Positions 22,111 through 34,288 of a stretch of 64,000 nt of DNA are shown piece after piece (the stretch's first letter is position 1; each line of letters begins with the position of its first letter). The notes under the pieces were generated by a model. The model made no database searches, was not told the DNA's origin, and saw only the letters and a program-made list of their open reading frames with translations. The position numbers were made by a program, and so were the translations under genes. Source of the DNA: Cavia porcellus (Eukaryota > Chordata > Mammalia > Rodentia > Caviidae); assembly GCF_034190915.1 (NCBI RefSeq), contig NW_026947484.1, positions 144,186,982-144,250,981 on the forward strand, given 5' to 3'.

Positions 22111-24479
22111 GTTTTTAATGATTATATAAACTTCAAAATATCATTCTGGAAGGTCTTGGTTTTTACTAGGATGCATAATGCACTTACATATGTTTTTGTG
22201 ACTAGTATATTTGACCTTGCATTTGCCATGTTTCATAAAATTTATTATTTATGTATTTGATATTTTTCCCCTTAGGACTTTTTGTGTTTTGCCAGATAAG
22301 CTATACCTTGATATTTTAAACTTCTTCACATATTTGGAAGACAATTTATTTTTAATTCTGTCAATGATTACAAGTTAGTTTATGATGTAATGTATCTATA
22401 TTTATTTATTCTTTTATCATTGATAAAAACAGATAACAATCATTCTTTTTGATATCTAGTGGAAAATTTAGTGGGCTAGTCATTGTCATGCCACTTCCTC
22501 ATATATGCTAATAATATATGGTTTTAGATTTAACTCATTATTATGAAGTTATTATTTTTATTCCAGAAATCTTTAAATTAGCTATTAGCTATCACCAGTA
22601 AAATTCATAACCACTACTACAAAAACAACTTATTCCTTCTCTGTAAGATATTTTATTATTATGCAATCATATAATTTAATAAGAATAGTAATAAATGATA
22701 TATTGAATACGTTAATATTACATAGTGTTGTCTAAACACTTCATAGTATATTCAGTAAAATTATTTCAGCAAATACCTATTTTTTAACTACCTTTCCTTA
22801 GAGAAAAACCTAAAATACACAAGCAATAATTTACCCTAGTCAGTAAATTAAGTTGTTAATGCCCAAGTTGAAATTTGAAGCTACCAATCATAAACCACAC
22901 TATACTGTACCACCATATTAATGTTCTACTTATTCATCAGTTTGTTGCATTATGTTGTATTTCATTATTTCAATACATAATTGGAAAGTATATATGTACA
23001 ACAATATGTTGTACAATGTGCTGAACCATGCCCTTCTTGCTTAAAATGTGATGTTGATGGGATTCAATCACAGAAATTCTGATTCTCAAGCACAATAAAT
23101 GTTACAATAGAATTACAAAGCGCTAGTGAATAGCCCAAAAGAGCTGATCCTATTTGGGCGTCATAGCAGACACTGTCAAGAGAGGGAGTCTTACAGTGGA
23201 GATCTGAAATGTGAGGAGGTCAGTAGCCAAAGTATGGAACGGAAGGGGAATATGACTGGGCAGTCATATCAGTTGCCATTTTCAAAGGGAAAAATTAATA
23301 TGGAAGATATAAAGATGAAAGGAAAAATGGCAGAGGAAGCTGAAGAGAAACTTATACTTTGGTTACTGAAACTTGCCTCTGCCTGAATTTTTGTTTTTAA
23401 TTCCTGGAATTTTTGTAATTTAGCTCACAGGGTTTCTACTCATTTGTGGCTATTTATATTTACCTAGTGATATGAACAGGCGATATTTAGAGGAGGCACA
23501 TGGGGCACTGGAAATTTATGATTGTGTTCTGGTGAAATTTAAAATGAAAATTTAGCTCCTAAAAGTATTTACTATGTTTAAAAGGAAATTCTAAAGATGG
23601 TTACTCTGATTTTACGTTTGTTGAGCTGTGGAAATAATGAGACATTCAGTGAAGCTCAAAACCCCATCAAGCTACTAACATGTTCCTGTTGGTTTTGGAG
23701 GGACAGTCTCAGAAAAAGTCATTGGAATATGAATGAAAATTTTATGAGATAAAGATCCTACAAATAGAACAAAATATATGCATTAACCAAAAATAATGGT
23801 GAGGTACAATTTCCAAGGCTACTAAAATGTTATTGTGGTGGTCATTAAGCTGAGAAATGAAATAAATACCTTGTAAATGGAAGTTAGCCCAGGTACTTTA
23901 GTTTAGAAGAAGCACAAATTTGCATTTGCTACCATCAAAAATGGAAACTGAATCTCAAATCTGTGAGGTGATAATTCTAGTTAAAGGATTTTATTAGAAG
24001 TATCATTAAGGAGAAAAATTCTCAATATAGTCCAAATAGAACACCATGTGTATAAACATTTTATAATAATTGACAAAGGTAGAAATAATGGGCCTTAACA
24101 TTTTTAGAAATTAAAAACTGGTAAATGTAATTCATATATGTCAGCTTCTGCCTTTCATACATTTGTAAAATAAATGTAGTTTATTTTTAAACCAATTCTA
24201 TGGGCAGATGTGATTGAAAGCCTGATTTCAGAGAAGTGGTATAAACAGTGAGGATGTGTGGATCAAATGTGTAATGAAAGCCATACACACACTTACCTAT
24301 TTGCTCACCTTCTTCCAAAACCAGAACTGCCATTCTTCCATCGACCATGAAAAATTTGGGGGTGGTAGGCAGAAATGGGGTTAATATTAGAGAGTATATT
24401 AACTTCTTAAAACGGAGATGGGTTTTTGTCTTTAAGTGAAACAAAATTTATTTTACTAAGAATAAACCAGGCCCATGAT
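22111..24479. other. AT-rich sequence without recognised features
   Basis: About 2.4 kb with no confident repeat, RNA or exon. The plus-strand frame 23126-23386 (86 codons, Lys/Glu-rich) has no known family and no splice or promoter context I can defend. Confidence 0.4.
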
Positions 24480-24705
24480 AGTCACTCAGTTAGAAGCAGG
24501 GGAGTTGTTAAAAGCATGGAATCTGGATTTAGACTCTCTTGAGTCCTGGATCTGCCATTTGCTCATAAGCAAGCACTTTGCCCATCCTTCTCAGTTTTCT
24601 CATGTGCTAAAATGGAAACTAAACATCTAACACTCAGATTGTTGCCAAGATTTAAAGAGTGTGAATGTAAAGCTCTGAGTTTAGTGGCACCAGTAGATTT
24701 CACAA
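24480..24705 (+). mobile_element. MIR SINE, near full length
   Basis: 'AAAAGCATGGAATCTGGATT', 'TTGAGTCCTGGATCTGCC', 'ATTTGCTCATAAGC', 'CTCAGTTTTCTCATG', 'AAAATGGAAACTAAAC' and 'ATGTAAAGCTCTGAG' follow the MIR consensus from tRNA-like head to LINE-like tail, in sense. Confidence 0.85.
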
Positions 24706-24800
24706 AAAATGATTAGATAATGAAGGCTCCAACAATGACTATAAAAATCATGATGATCATGTAGGAATTAAGTAGAGATGTATAATCATCTCTCAGTATG

Positions 24801-24858
24801 ACTCTGTCTGTGTCTCTCTGTCTCTCTGTCTCTGTCTCTGTCTCTCTCTTTCTCTCTT
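24801..24858. repeat. (CTCTGT)n/(CT)n microsatellite
   Basis: Imperfect TCTG/TCTC units, similar in composition to the array at 13571-13717 but shorter. Confidence 0.9.
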
Positions 24859-25379
24859 AATATCTCTGCTTGATATTCTTTAGCTGGAAGTAATCAGAAA
24901 CTACAAGATGTCAACTGAGACAGCAGCAAGATTGGCTATATTCACAAGGAGCCGGAGGAAGACCCAGGATGAGTCTGTAGTAACCGTAATTTGGAAGCCG
25001 AGTGTGGTTAGGCAGTGAGAACCAAGAGCAGGGCTGAGCTGTAGCTGTCACATTTGAGGGGTCTCCTTTGTCCCTATTTGTTCTGGATACATGGCTATTA
25101 TTTAAGTGCTTCTCACCCTTCTTTCTCCAGGAATAATTTATCCACTTGGCCTCCAGGACACTTTTCTCTTGGTTTTCCTCCTACCTTGCTGACTGCTATT
25201 TCTCAGCCACCTCTGCTCAGTTACACACTATGTTCCCAACTTTGGAATAAGAGATTCCCTTAGAGCACCTTTTTTAGAATCTTTCTTTTCTTTATTCTGT
25301 GCTCGTTGCCTAGATTCACTTCCCTAGTCAGGTGTTTTGAGCAGGAGCCACATGTTAAAAGCCCACACTGACACCTTAG
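24859..25379. other. Sequence without confident features
   Basis: Moderately C/T-rich on the plus strand from about 25050, possibly the decayed start of the L2 that follows. The frame 25054-25263 has no known family. Confidence 0.3.
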
Positions 25380-26150
25380 TCCTGCCTTCTCCTGTCAGTC
25401 AACCCATGCACTCATCTTTGCACGGGTGCATCTGATCAGTATCTCAGGCTTCCAATAGGAAGCACTGTTCCTCCTCAAAAGTCAAAACCTCCTCTTTGTT
25501 ACTAAATTACGACTTCATTTTATATATACTTAGGTTCTCACACTTGCATTTATCTTGATTTGTGTTTTTCCTTTATACCCTAAGTACAATGGATCAAAAA
25601 ATTTCTATCAGCTCTACACTCAAACATATTCAGTAAACTATCTCTCTCATCACTTCTACAACACTCTTATCTTCTCCCCTCTCTCAGCCCCATCCTAGAG
25701 TCCAGGCCACTATGTCCCCCTTCCTGAATTATTACCGCAGTCTTCTAGATAATTTCCAATTGCAATTATTGTCCCACTTCCATGCATTTACAAATAGCAG
25801 GTAAAATTTCCTTTTAAAAGTAAGCTAAGCGATATCATTTCTCGGCTTGAAACACTCCAAGGTCTTTATTATTACCTAGAATATAACTGACAGGCATATA
25901 CTCGTCCCCTCACTTGCTATCATTGGCCTTCTGTCACCTTCTTAGTCACTCTTTACCAGCCCCGTGGCCTGCTTTGCACTTCTACCACCCTGTCTGCTCA
26001 GGCCCTTTGAGGCTGAACTTAGCTCTGCCTAGGTTGACGTTTCCCTAAATATCTACAGGACATGCCTGCTCGTTTCATTTTGGGCACTTCTATTCAAATT
26101 TCATATCATCATAGAGGATTTTCCTGGCCAGTTCATTTAAAAATAGCACC
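25380..26150 (+). mobile_element. L2 LINE 3' portion
   Basis: L2 words occur in consensus order: 'TCCTGAATTATTACCGCAGTC', 'CTTGAAACACTCCAAGGTC', 'CACTTGCTATCATTGGCC', 'TCTGCTCAGGCCCTTTGAG' and a terminal 'GAGGATTTTCCTGGCC'. L2 is an ancient CR1-clade LINE inactive since before the placental radiation. The region spans the end of ORF2 and part of the 3' UTR, with frames lost. Confidence 0.75.
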
Positions 26151-26237
26151 CCCTCAATGGTCTTACCCCATTATTTTATTTTGCTTCATAAAAGGTAGCA
26201 TGTCCTAGGTTATCACTTTGTTTTGTTTGGTGCCCTG

Positions 26238-26238
<1 letters not shown>

Positions 26239-26281
<43 letters not shown>
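26239..26281. repeat. (TA)n microsatellite
   Basis: About 21 uninterrupted TA units directly abutting the tail side of the SINE at 26284. Confidence 0.98.
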
Positions 26282-26283
<2 letters not shown>

Positions 26284-26284
<1 letters not shown>

Positions 26285-26455
26285 TTTCAGTACTAGGGAT
26301 TGAGTTATACCCCTAGTCTTTTTTTTTTTTTTACTTTTTTTGTAGACAAGGTCTTACTAAATTGCCCAGATTGGGCTTGAATTTGCAATTCTCCAACCTC
26401 AATCTCCAATCTCCAAGAGCACTGGGAGTACAGACATGTGCCAACACAAACACTG
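26284..26455 (-). mobile_element. ID-B1 dimeric SINE
   Basis: An antisense ID remnant ('CAGTACTAGGGATTGAG', 'TTATACCCCTAGTC') is joined by a T-rich linker (26320-26341) to an antisense B1 monomer ('GACAAGGTCTTACTAAATTG', 'TTGAATTTGCAATTCTCC', 'GGGAGTACAGACATGTGCC'). The ID half lacks its central portion. Confidence 0.75.
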
Positions 26456-27493
26456 GTATATGCTTGATGCCTAGAAAAGTGTCCTGTTTATCACTGGAGA
26501 GATGTACACATTTATTTAAGGATGGATGGCAAAAAGATAAGAGGATAGCTTTACCTCATCAGTGGGAAAGGTATCTTTCAGTCTTTGATTGAGATCTTTG
26601 GAACAAAAGCTGTGTCACTTGACAAGTATTTGGAATACTTGCCTAGTATGTCTAGTAAAGGTCCAATAAACACCAATAAACACCAATAAACACCTTATGG
26701 CTTTAAAAAAAAAAGCTGTGTTCTGCATCATAAAAGAGAGATTTCAGGGTTATGTTCATTAAAATAAATTTGAAAAATTAAATTTACCCCACACATTGTT
26801 TCTGAAATGCTTGCACATTTTTGTAAAAAATGTATTCTGTTATTTTGGGAACAGAATCTTTACATATTAATGTAAGATTTTTGAAGCCAAAAGAACTGGC
26901 TTCCACTCTCCCTGTGGTGTCTACTCTGCCCTCTATATAAGACTTGCTAAACAAAATAAACACACATATATTAATAGGAAAATAGTTGTTGCAAAACTAA
27001 TATCAGCAATAAATATTAGAGCAATATGTTTGTGTCTCTGAAGATCGGTTTTTCAACTCACCTTTGCCTCATAACATTTGTACATTCATGAAAAATAGGA
27101 GAAAGAACTTCAAACTAGGAATGAAACACCTTTAGAGGATACTAAGTTAAAATTCAGATCATTCACACTAGACAGGAAAAGAACAGAGCCAGAACCTTGT
27201 TAATTGTTGTTTATAAAATATTTTTTTGTTTATTATAACCAGATTGTCTTTCACGGAACCAACTCTGTCTGTCACCATAATCCCTGGCTGGCTCCTTTGT
27301 TCTTTCACCTTGAAAGACTTTTGTCTACTTTCCATTCTTTCAGTCTCTCAGCTCTGTCTCAATTCATGCATTTCAAATCTTCCTGATTCCAAGAAACTAC
27401 TCCTTATATTCCCATTAGGTATTCATTGTAGCCTTTTCTGGAGTGCATAGCACTGGTAGCTTTGCCATTGCATTGAGCTTGCACACTCTTCCT
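26456..27493. other. Sequence without confident features
   Basis: Mostly unrecognised. 26656-26692 repeats CACCAATAAA three times. 27225-27420 is pyrimidine-rich and may be an L2 fragment, but I see no decisive match. Confidence 0.35.
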
Positions 27494-27517
27494 CTGTGTG
27501 TGTGTGTGTGTGTGTGT
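27494..27517. repeat. (GT)n microsatellite
   Basis: About 12 GT units. Confidence 0.95.
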
Positions 27518-27734
27518 ATGTCCTCATACAGGTATATTTGAGTATCTTGTCTCATCCCAATAACTTTGTAGCATACTGAGAGCAGACAGAGGGTACATAG
27601 GCTCATCTTTCTAAAAATGATACGTGTCTCTGAAGGTTTAGTAGGGAGGTGGGCATGTTTGAGAGTGGATGCTTCATGATGCTGATGGTGAAGATCCTGA
27701 GCAGTGCAGTCAGGAACTGCTGCCTAATGGCTAT

Positions 27735-27764
27735 TTTAATTAATTAATTAGTTAATTAATTAAT
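27735..27764. repeat. (TTAA)n tract
   Basis: Seven TTAA/TTAG units. Because TTAA is self-complementary the tract can fold on itself. Confidence 0.9.
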
Positions 27765-28799
27765 GCTGGGTTTAGATGCAGTGGAAAATAAAAGATGTCT
27801 TTCTCCATAACTAGTTGCAAAAGATTGAAAAAAGTAATACATAGTTATTTGAGTAGTTCAGAGCCTGGCAAAGAGCAGCTCACTCAATAGGGCCTGAAGC
27901 TGTGACTGACAGAGCATAGAGTTAGTGATGGCTTCTATGCAGCCGTTGTTGAACAAGATGGAACAGATGAAGTTTAAGGGCTTGTGCTACTCACTGTTGT
28001 TAAGTCAAAAAATGAAATTGGGTTTACAGACCTGAATTCAGCTCCTTCCATTTCTAGCTGTCTGTCTTAAAGATATTTTTAAAGATTTTCCCAATGTTGT
28101 TTTCCTCATGGAAACATTTATTACTTATGTGATGGAGATGTTAAAGGATCTGGTAATGCTGCCAAAGCATCCTCAGAGAGTTAATAAATGCAAAATTTTT
28201 AATGCGTTTCCAAGACTGATCCCTCCTTAAACTACAATAAGTGGGTTACCTAACAGGCTTGTGGTAGAGAACAGTAGCAAATCATACCACTCTGCAGCCC
28301 TCTTTGAACACGATTAAACTACTTTTCCCGAGCTTCCTTGCTCTTAGGGTGACCAGAAGATTATTATGTCTCCAAATAGTATGTAAACAAAAACTTCTAG
28401 GAATAGCTTATGAAAACTAATCAGATGCCATGCTGGGGTTTCTCTTCTAAGGGCTGAATCAGACGATGATAGTACACACAGGCATGGTGAGATACAGAAG
28501 GCTGAAACCTGGCTTTGGAAACGACCAGACCAAACAAACTGCTTCCACACTGAATGCCAAATTGAGAATTCTCAATGAATAAATGGGCAAACTTCTTTTC
28601 ATCAGTCATTAAAAGATTCCTGCCCTCTGTTACTGAAGACTGGTGTGTTCTAATTTAATGTAGGCATCTTGTACTACCCTGTAATACTCTGCCTAAGTCA
28701 CAGATTAAACACTGCGTCAACTGATGATAACATTTCAAATAGCAGCAAATAACAGCACATTGTTTCTAGGTCTGCTGATTCACAAGGTCAAAAATACCT
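27765..28799. other. Sequence without recognised features
   Basis: No gene or confident repeat. The minus-strand frames 28344-28609 have no known family. Confidence 0.35.
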
Positions 28800-29260
28800 T
28801 TTCCTTTTTTAACTGTAAGGTTAAATCTTATTTGTTATGTAATTGTTGATTTACCTTTTGTCTTTTGAGTATTCTTTCTCATGTAATTTGTTCATTTTCT
28901 GTTAGGCTATTCATTCTAATTATTTGGGGTTTGAAAGCCTTATATGTAATGATTATTATCGTTTTGTTATATTTTATGGCTTTTTACAACAAAAGCATAT
29001 TTCTTCTGCATGTTTCATGGTTTAAAAGTCCTTATCCATTTTGAGTTTAGAGATGTATTTTCTCTCTTCAGAAAACAGCTGTGGTGCTGAATGCACACTG
29101 CCCTATCGCTGCTTGCTTTCTAGATTATCACATTCCCTTATTTTCCAACATAACATTGATCCCTAGTATCTTTTTAAAATTCAGCAACTTTATCTTAGTC
29201 GCTTTTCTTTCTAATTAAGCATTTGGGATCTAAGTGAGCTGAGGAAAAATTTTCTGTCTA
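28800..29260 (-). mobile_element. Possible L1 ORF2 C-terminal relic
   Basis: 'TTAAAAGTCCTTATCCATTTTGAG' (29022-29045) lies antisense to the conserved WIKDLN region near the end of L1 ORF2. The T-rich flanks fit an old antisense L1. Stops are frequent and the match outside this word is weak. Confidence 0.35.
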
Positions 29261-29999
29261 ATATCCTTTTACTTTGTCAGTGTATCTCTCATATCTCTTC
29301 AAATTTTTTGTTTAATTTATTAATGTTCTTTCCAATCCTTTGAAGATTTCATTAGCATGCTGTTTACCCCTTCAGATGCTATTAGTAAAGATGGTCCAAT
29401 AAAACAGTTAAACTGATCCCCATTATCTGATTAAGCAATCTGCACATTCCAACCTGACACCTTCTTATATTCATCCCATGTTTGCTGTATTTAGATACTG
29501 TATTTAAGATCTACACATTCAGCCAATTTAAATTAATTTAACTATCAAGATTTCACAAGATGCTGTATCTAGCACTTTACTGCATGCATTATCAAGACAC
29601 AAGATCAAATAATCATCTACCACATTGCCCATGGCTAATACAGTCTTTGTAATTTCAGCCAAAAAGTTTCTAGTCTAATCTGTTTTATTCTTTGAGAATT
29701 TAGGCTATTTATTACTAGTGGCCTTGTTTTCTCTGGGTTGTATTACCTCTTAAGAGAAGTATGGATAAATATTCCTCAGTATAAGGCAAAGAATATATTA
29801 TTGAGAAGGTTAATTTAGCAGGAACAATGTAAGCAAAGGAACAGTCTAATTTCAGTATCAATCAGTCATTCAATCAATCAATCATTCAACAAGTTTTTAT
29901 TGAACCAGCCATGTGCTCTGCACAGTCCTGAATAGTGGGGGAATATAGACATATAAAACATAGTAAAGGTTTTAAATAAATGTTCTTTAAGTTACAAGT
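29261..29999. other. Mostly unrecognised sequence
   Basis: 29862-29950 contains imperfect AATC units and 'ATTCAACAAGTTTTTATTGAAC' with 'GCACAGTCCTGAATAG', which resembles the widespread MIR/L2-related 'TTCAACAAATATTTATTGAGC' ancient repeat. Otherwise nothing is seen. Confidence 0.3.
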
Positions 30000-30229
30000 C
30001 ACAGAAGCACAACTTGGGCTATTTAAAACACCAGAGAAAATTTATTGGAAGAATCTGGCTTAGCTCACAGAGTGGAAGGAAACAGTACTGTAGCTATAGG
30101 ACCATCAGAAGTGGAACAAAAACCCAGAAATTGTCACCTTAAAGTTGTATTTCAATTTTTCTTTGCCTTTTGTCTTTAGATGTTAGTTTCATATTCTTGT
30201 CATTTATTCATTTTTTTGAAAAAGTGTCA

Positions 30230-30370
30230 TGTGATCATAGAGGCTGGCAGGTTCCAAGGTCTCCAGGGAGGGTCAGCAAGCTGGAGAACCAGGAGAAATG
30301 ATGACTTCATCCCAGACTCAGTCTGAAGGCCTGGGAACCAGCAGAAATCATGTATTTCCCCTGAAAGGTC
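30230..30370 (-). repeat. Old interspersed repeat, copy 1 (family unnamed)
   Basis: 'AGGCTGGCAGGTTCCAAGG', 'CAGCAAGCTGGAGAACCAGG' and 'CTCAGTCTGAAGGCCTGGG' belong to the common mammalian repeat whose end reads GTATTAGTCAGGGTTCTC. Other parts of the same family are at 33345-33420 and 42470-42865. I recognise the consensus but not the name. Confidence 0.45.
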
Positions 30371-30384
30371 AACAACCTTAAGAT

Positions 30385-30770
30385 TCTGTATATCAGTCAC
30401 TTTGCATTGCTGAGATCAAATGCTCGACACGCACGATTTTGTAGGAGAAAAAGTTGATTTTAGCTCACAATTTCAGATGTTTCAATTCGTGATCAGTTGG
30501 CTCCCAGGCCAAAACTGCTCACTTTCTGATGACCAGGAAGCAGAGAAATCAAAAAAGAGTTGGGGGCGATATGCCCTTCCAGGTTACGTTCCCAGTGGTC
30601 ACTTGCTCCTATGAGGCTCCACCTCCCAGCAGCCCATTCACCCATGAATCCATTAATAGATTATTCCCTTGATTAAGTTAGTGCCCCATGGTCTCATCAA
30701 CTTTCACAACCCCACCTGGGATTGCATGAGTCTTGGAAGACGTTTTTCTCCCAAACTGTAACATTGAGAA
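30385..30770 (-). mobile_element. MaLR-type LTR, near complete
   Basis: The sequence starts with 'TCAGTCACTTTGCATTGCTGAGATC' and continues with 'GTTGATTTTAGCTCACA', 'GCTCCACCTCCCAGCAGCC', 'AATCCATTAATAGATTATTCC' and 'CTTTCACAACCCCACCTGGG'. This is the antisense order of an ERVL-MaLR LTR (~385 bp). No internal coding region remains, so it is a solo LTR. It may carry dormant promoter and polyadenylation signals, as LTRs of this class do. Confidence 0.7.
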
Positions 30771-30802
30771 GAGGTGATGTTTCAAGTCCAGAAAGGAAAT
30801 AG

Positions 30803-30831
30803 AACAAATATTTGAGTTTCAAATATTTGTT
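30803..30831. repeat. Perfect 13-bp inverted repeat with 3-bp loop
   Basis: AACAAATATTTGA, spacer GTT, TCAAATATTTGTT. The arms are exact reverse complements. It lies about 30 bp beyond the MaLR LTR edge and could form a hairpin. Function unknown. Confidence 0.9.
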
Positions 30832-32099
30832 GCAGTCTGGCAGGAAGGATCTCATTCTTTCGTATTAGAGCGAGGATGAACCTTTTTGTTCTGTTGAGAA
30901 CTTTAACTCTTCAGGTGAGGCCTACTAAACCTAGTGAGACAAATCTCCTGTACTTAATCTATCAGTTAAAATGTTAATCTATTCCAAAAATACCCTCACA
31001 CTAACAAATCTAGAATGCTTAGATTCGACCAAATATTTGCATTCTCTGTGACACATTCAAATTGACACAAAAAGTTAACCACCAAGAACATATCTGATTG
31101 GAAAAATAAAAAGACTGAAATCCTTCCTTTCTTTTCTAGCTCCTGTTTGGAAAATCCTAAATAAGAACTCTTATTAGCTACCCTATGGACAAATCACCAT
31201 AACTATCAGAATGCAATATTATTAGTGACCCAGCATGGTCACTTGGTTATTTCTGTGATGGAAAGGATGAGGTGAAATCTTGATTTTCAGCAGACACATA
31301 CAGCTACAATTGACAGAGACATTTCCTTTAAAGAAATGGTGATAGAACAGTAAAGCAAAGCCAAAATAATAAATAGCCACCACACAGATCATGCTCTGAA
31401 AGAGCGTGTAAGCTATTTAGAGAAGCAAAGCCAACACAGGGATTCATGAACAATTTATAATGATGCACCCCACATTGACATATCCAAAAAGTGCACAGTG
31501 GTGCATAGAATAGGAAAGTCCAGAAAGCCAGGTATAATCAGGAAATGCTTCATAACAGAGACAGAATACACACTGGGCCTTGAAAGATTTAGATGTAAGT
31601 AGAGAGATTAGCCGAAGCCTTTGAGGTGAGAAGAATGAAATTGGAATAGGTACAGCATGCTGTTGAAAAGAACTTCTAGAGCAGAAAGAGAAGAAGTAGT
31701 ATTATGCAGTCACTTACAGAGGAACTTGAGGAATGACCTGCACAACATCACCTCATTAACTTTCTTGCTATATCCTTGACTTAATGTACAAAATACTTGC
31801 CCCAACTCCTTTATTAGCTGACATTTAAGTGTTTCTTTGAATTTCATTTTCCTTTAGTTAGGGTTACTATATGCTATGTCATTCAGGTTGGGATACCTCT
31901 GAGTTAAACTGGGAATTGGTTTAATAGTCTTCTCAGTTCCCACAGTCTTCTGTCTCACCCAAAGTTCATTATTATCATAAGCTCACAGGTAGTGCTCATG
32001 CTAGATGTCTAAACACATACTTTAATGTCTTGTCATGGTCTCTTCTAAGACTTCTGTCTGTATTTAATTTCACTTTCTAGTCACTATGGTACAGTGGTA
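30832..32099. other. Sequence without recognised features
   Basis: About 1.3 kb of unrecognised sequence without gene signals. Confidence 0.4.
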
Positions 32100-33335
32100 C
32101 ATAGTTCACCCTCTAAACTCGTGACCATCTAGAATGGCCTCTGAGGGACTGAATCCATCTCTCTTTGTCTTTACCATAAATATTTTCAATCTTTTCCATT
32201 TGGGGGAATTCCATTTGAATCTTAGAAAAACACATTCAGTTTTTTTCCCTTGGTCCCATGCAACACTTTTCATATCATCCTTTTATTCTCCATTCTTGAT
32301 TTCTAATTCCCTTTTCGATCCTATAGCAATCTTTCTTACTACAAAATCTAATGGTGATATCTTAACAAATTTCTACTTCTAAAACATATTGTTTTTCATT
32401 CTTCTTTATCCTTCCTATTCTTCTCTTTTGTCTATTTGCAAATTCTTTTCTTAGTTGTGATGTTCTTTCAGGACAAAGAACTTACTATATTTTCTGTGTA
32501 ATCACCCCCTTCCTCAATTTCACCTGACTAATTATTCTGAAGTCTTCAAATCTATGTTATCAGTTTAGAGCTCTGTTCTGAGTTTCAGACCCTGATATCT
32601 ATTTTTCATAGATTTAACTATGTGAATATATTCTTAATATTTTAACAACAATAAGTACAAATTTGAATTACCTGCTCCCACTCCTCCAATATCTTTCTCA
32701 GCTGCAGTGACCTCACCCACCCAATTTTGCATGTTAGAAACATATGAAATATTATTTGATTTTCCCTTTTTGTCACTAACACACTAAGCAGGTATAGTGA
32801 ATTGAATATCCAGAATATTTAGCAATGTGTTCCCTAATCTAATCTCCTTTGCTACTTCCCTAATTTAAACCTTCCTCACCTTTTCCCGGGACTACCACGA
32901 TTGCCTTCTAAATGGCTACTTATCCTTCACTTTATCCATTAAACAACCTTCAAGTCTATTTTTCAAGTGGACTTTTCTAAAGTTCATGTGTTTTCACCTC
33001 TTCTGTTTCTCTTTCAGTGCCATCAATGACTTTTTCCAGTCACTTTCATATAATTTAACTTCACATACCTTTAACAATGGACACATGAATGTCTGTCTCT
33101 AATTACCTTAATAAGGTTCAGAGCTTCTTATTTACTTCACTTTTTGTAACTGCAACAGACAGAATGAAATATAGATGCCCACAATTCTGTTCCTTACATC
33201 TGTGCTTTTCATAAACACTAAAGCTTTGTGTGGAATACATCTTCTCCTTTACTTTTCCCACACTACTCTAGTCATAAATGTAGTTCAGTTGTCATTTCAC
33301 CCAAGAAGTCCTTCACAATCATCTCCTGATTGGGT
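32100..33335 (+). mobile_element. L2 LINE, long decayed copy
   Basis: Pyrimidine-rich L2 sequence in consensus order: 'ATTCTTTCTTACTACAAAATC'-like ORF2 remnants, 'CACGATTGCCTTCTAAATGG' (the ACTGCAACAGCCTCCTAAC..region), 'CAAGTCTATTTTTCAAGTGG', 'TTCTAAAGTTCATGTG' and a terminal 'CCAAGAAGTCCTTCACAATC' (consensus CCAGGAAGCCTTCCCTGA). At ~1.2 kb it is long for an L2 relic. Frames are destroyed. Confidence 0.65.
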
Positions 33336-33344
33336 TAGGAACAT

Positions 33345-33640
33345 GTATTAGTCAGATCAGTGTAGAAAACAGAATCCATTTAGGAAATTTCAAGCAGGAA
33401 CGAATTTAATAGCAGAAATAGAATAGTTATAATACCACTACCAATGTTTGTGCTGGCCGGGAAAACCTAGGATATGTGGTAGAGACAAATTAAGCTCAAA
33501 GTCGCTGGTTTAACATAGCACTGTACTATCTGTCTCCTCTTACTAGAATGTCCAATGTAAATCAGTAACAAGGAAAATTTATTTTGGTTTAAAGTCACTC
33601 AGAGACCCACACTGGCAGTGATTGTGCCTACAGAACCTTG
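33345..33640 (-). repeat. Old interspersed repeat, copy 2 (family unnamed)
   Basis: 'GTATTAGTCAGATCAGTGTAG', 'AAACAGAATCCATTTAGG' and 'CAGGAACGAATTTAATAGC' match the family end pattern GTATTAGTCAGGGTTCTC..AACAGAACCAATAGG..TTTATTAT. The match fades after about 33420, so the right limit is uncertain. Confidence 0.4.
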
Positions 33641-34235
33641 AGTTCTACTGCAGTTGGAGAAAAGAGATCCTGCAGCTTGTCCTGGAATTAACTCTCACTG
33701 TGGCTGCTTTTTTATTGGCCCTGCTTTGCTATATGGTCCCCACAAGCTATATGTGCACTTTTCTATATGCTCAGAAAAAGGAAGTTGGATATTGGAATGT
33801 GCTGCCTTAAAGTCGTAGAAAATGGAATGGGGCAATGGAAGAATTTTCTCCACAGTAGCACCAATAACACTTGGCAGAGTTGGAGTTCAGTTAATACTGC
33901 TGTTTCATGCTGCTGCTGCCCCTCTCATTTGACATCTTCTTCTCAGCTCCTCCCTCAGTGCTAAGTATATTCCAAACTCCGCCAATGACAGGATTGTCTG
34001 GGCCAAGGGGTGGTAAGGAAAGTGACAAATGCTACTTCTAAAGACAAGAGTCAGTATGCATCACCCAATCGCTCTTTCCCATGTACCGTCAGTGTGGCAT
34101 TTCCCCCACTCAAGCTGTTATCTTCAACTTAGAGTGAAATGTATATGGAGAAGAGCTTCAGGCAGCTGACATACTATATTTAGTATGAGTAAGATGTAAG
34201 CTTTTGCTATTGTAAGGCATTCCATTGTTGGTGTC
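33641..34235. other. Sequence without recognised features
   Basis: Overlapping frames 33622-33964 have no known family. No repeat is recognised. Confidence 0.35.
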
Positions 34236-34244
34236 GTCCATTAC

Positions 34245-34288
<44 letters not shown>

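Noticed and set aside
26656..26692. Triplicate CACCAATAAA as repeated polyadenylation signals
   Set aside because: A short tandem duplication without a transcript or gene upstream. Only a local slippage product.
29865..29890. Possible CRISPR-like short repeats (AATC units)
   Set aside because: Simple tandem repeat within a mammalian ancient repeat, with no spacers.
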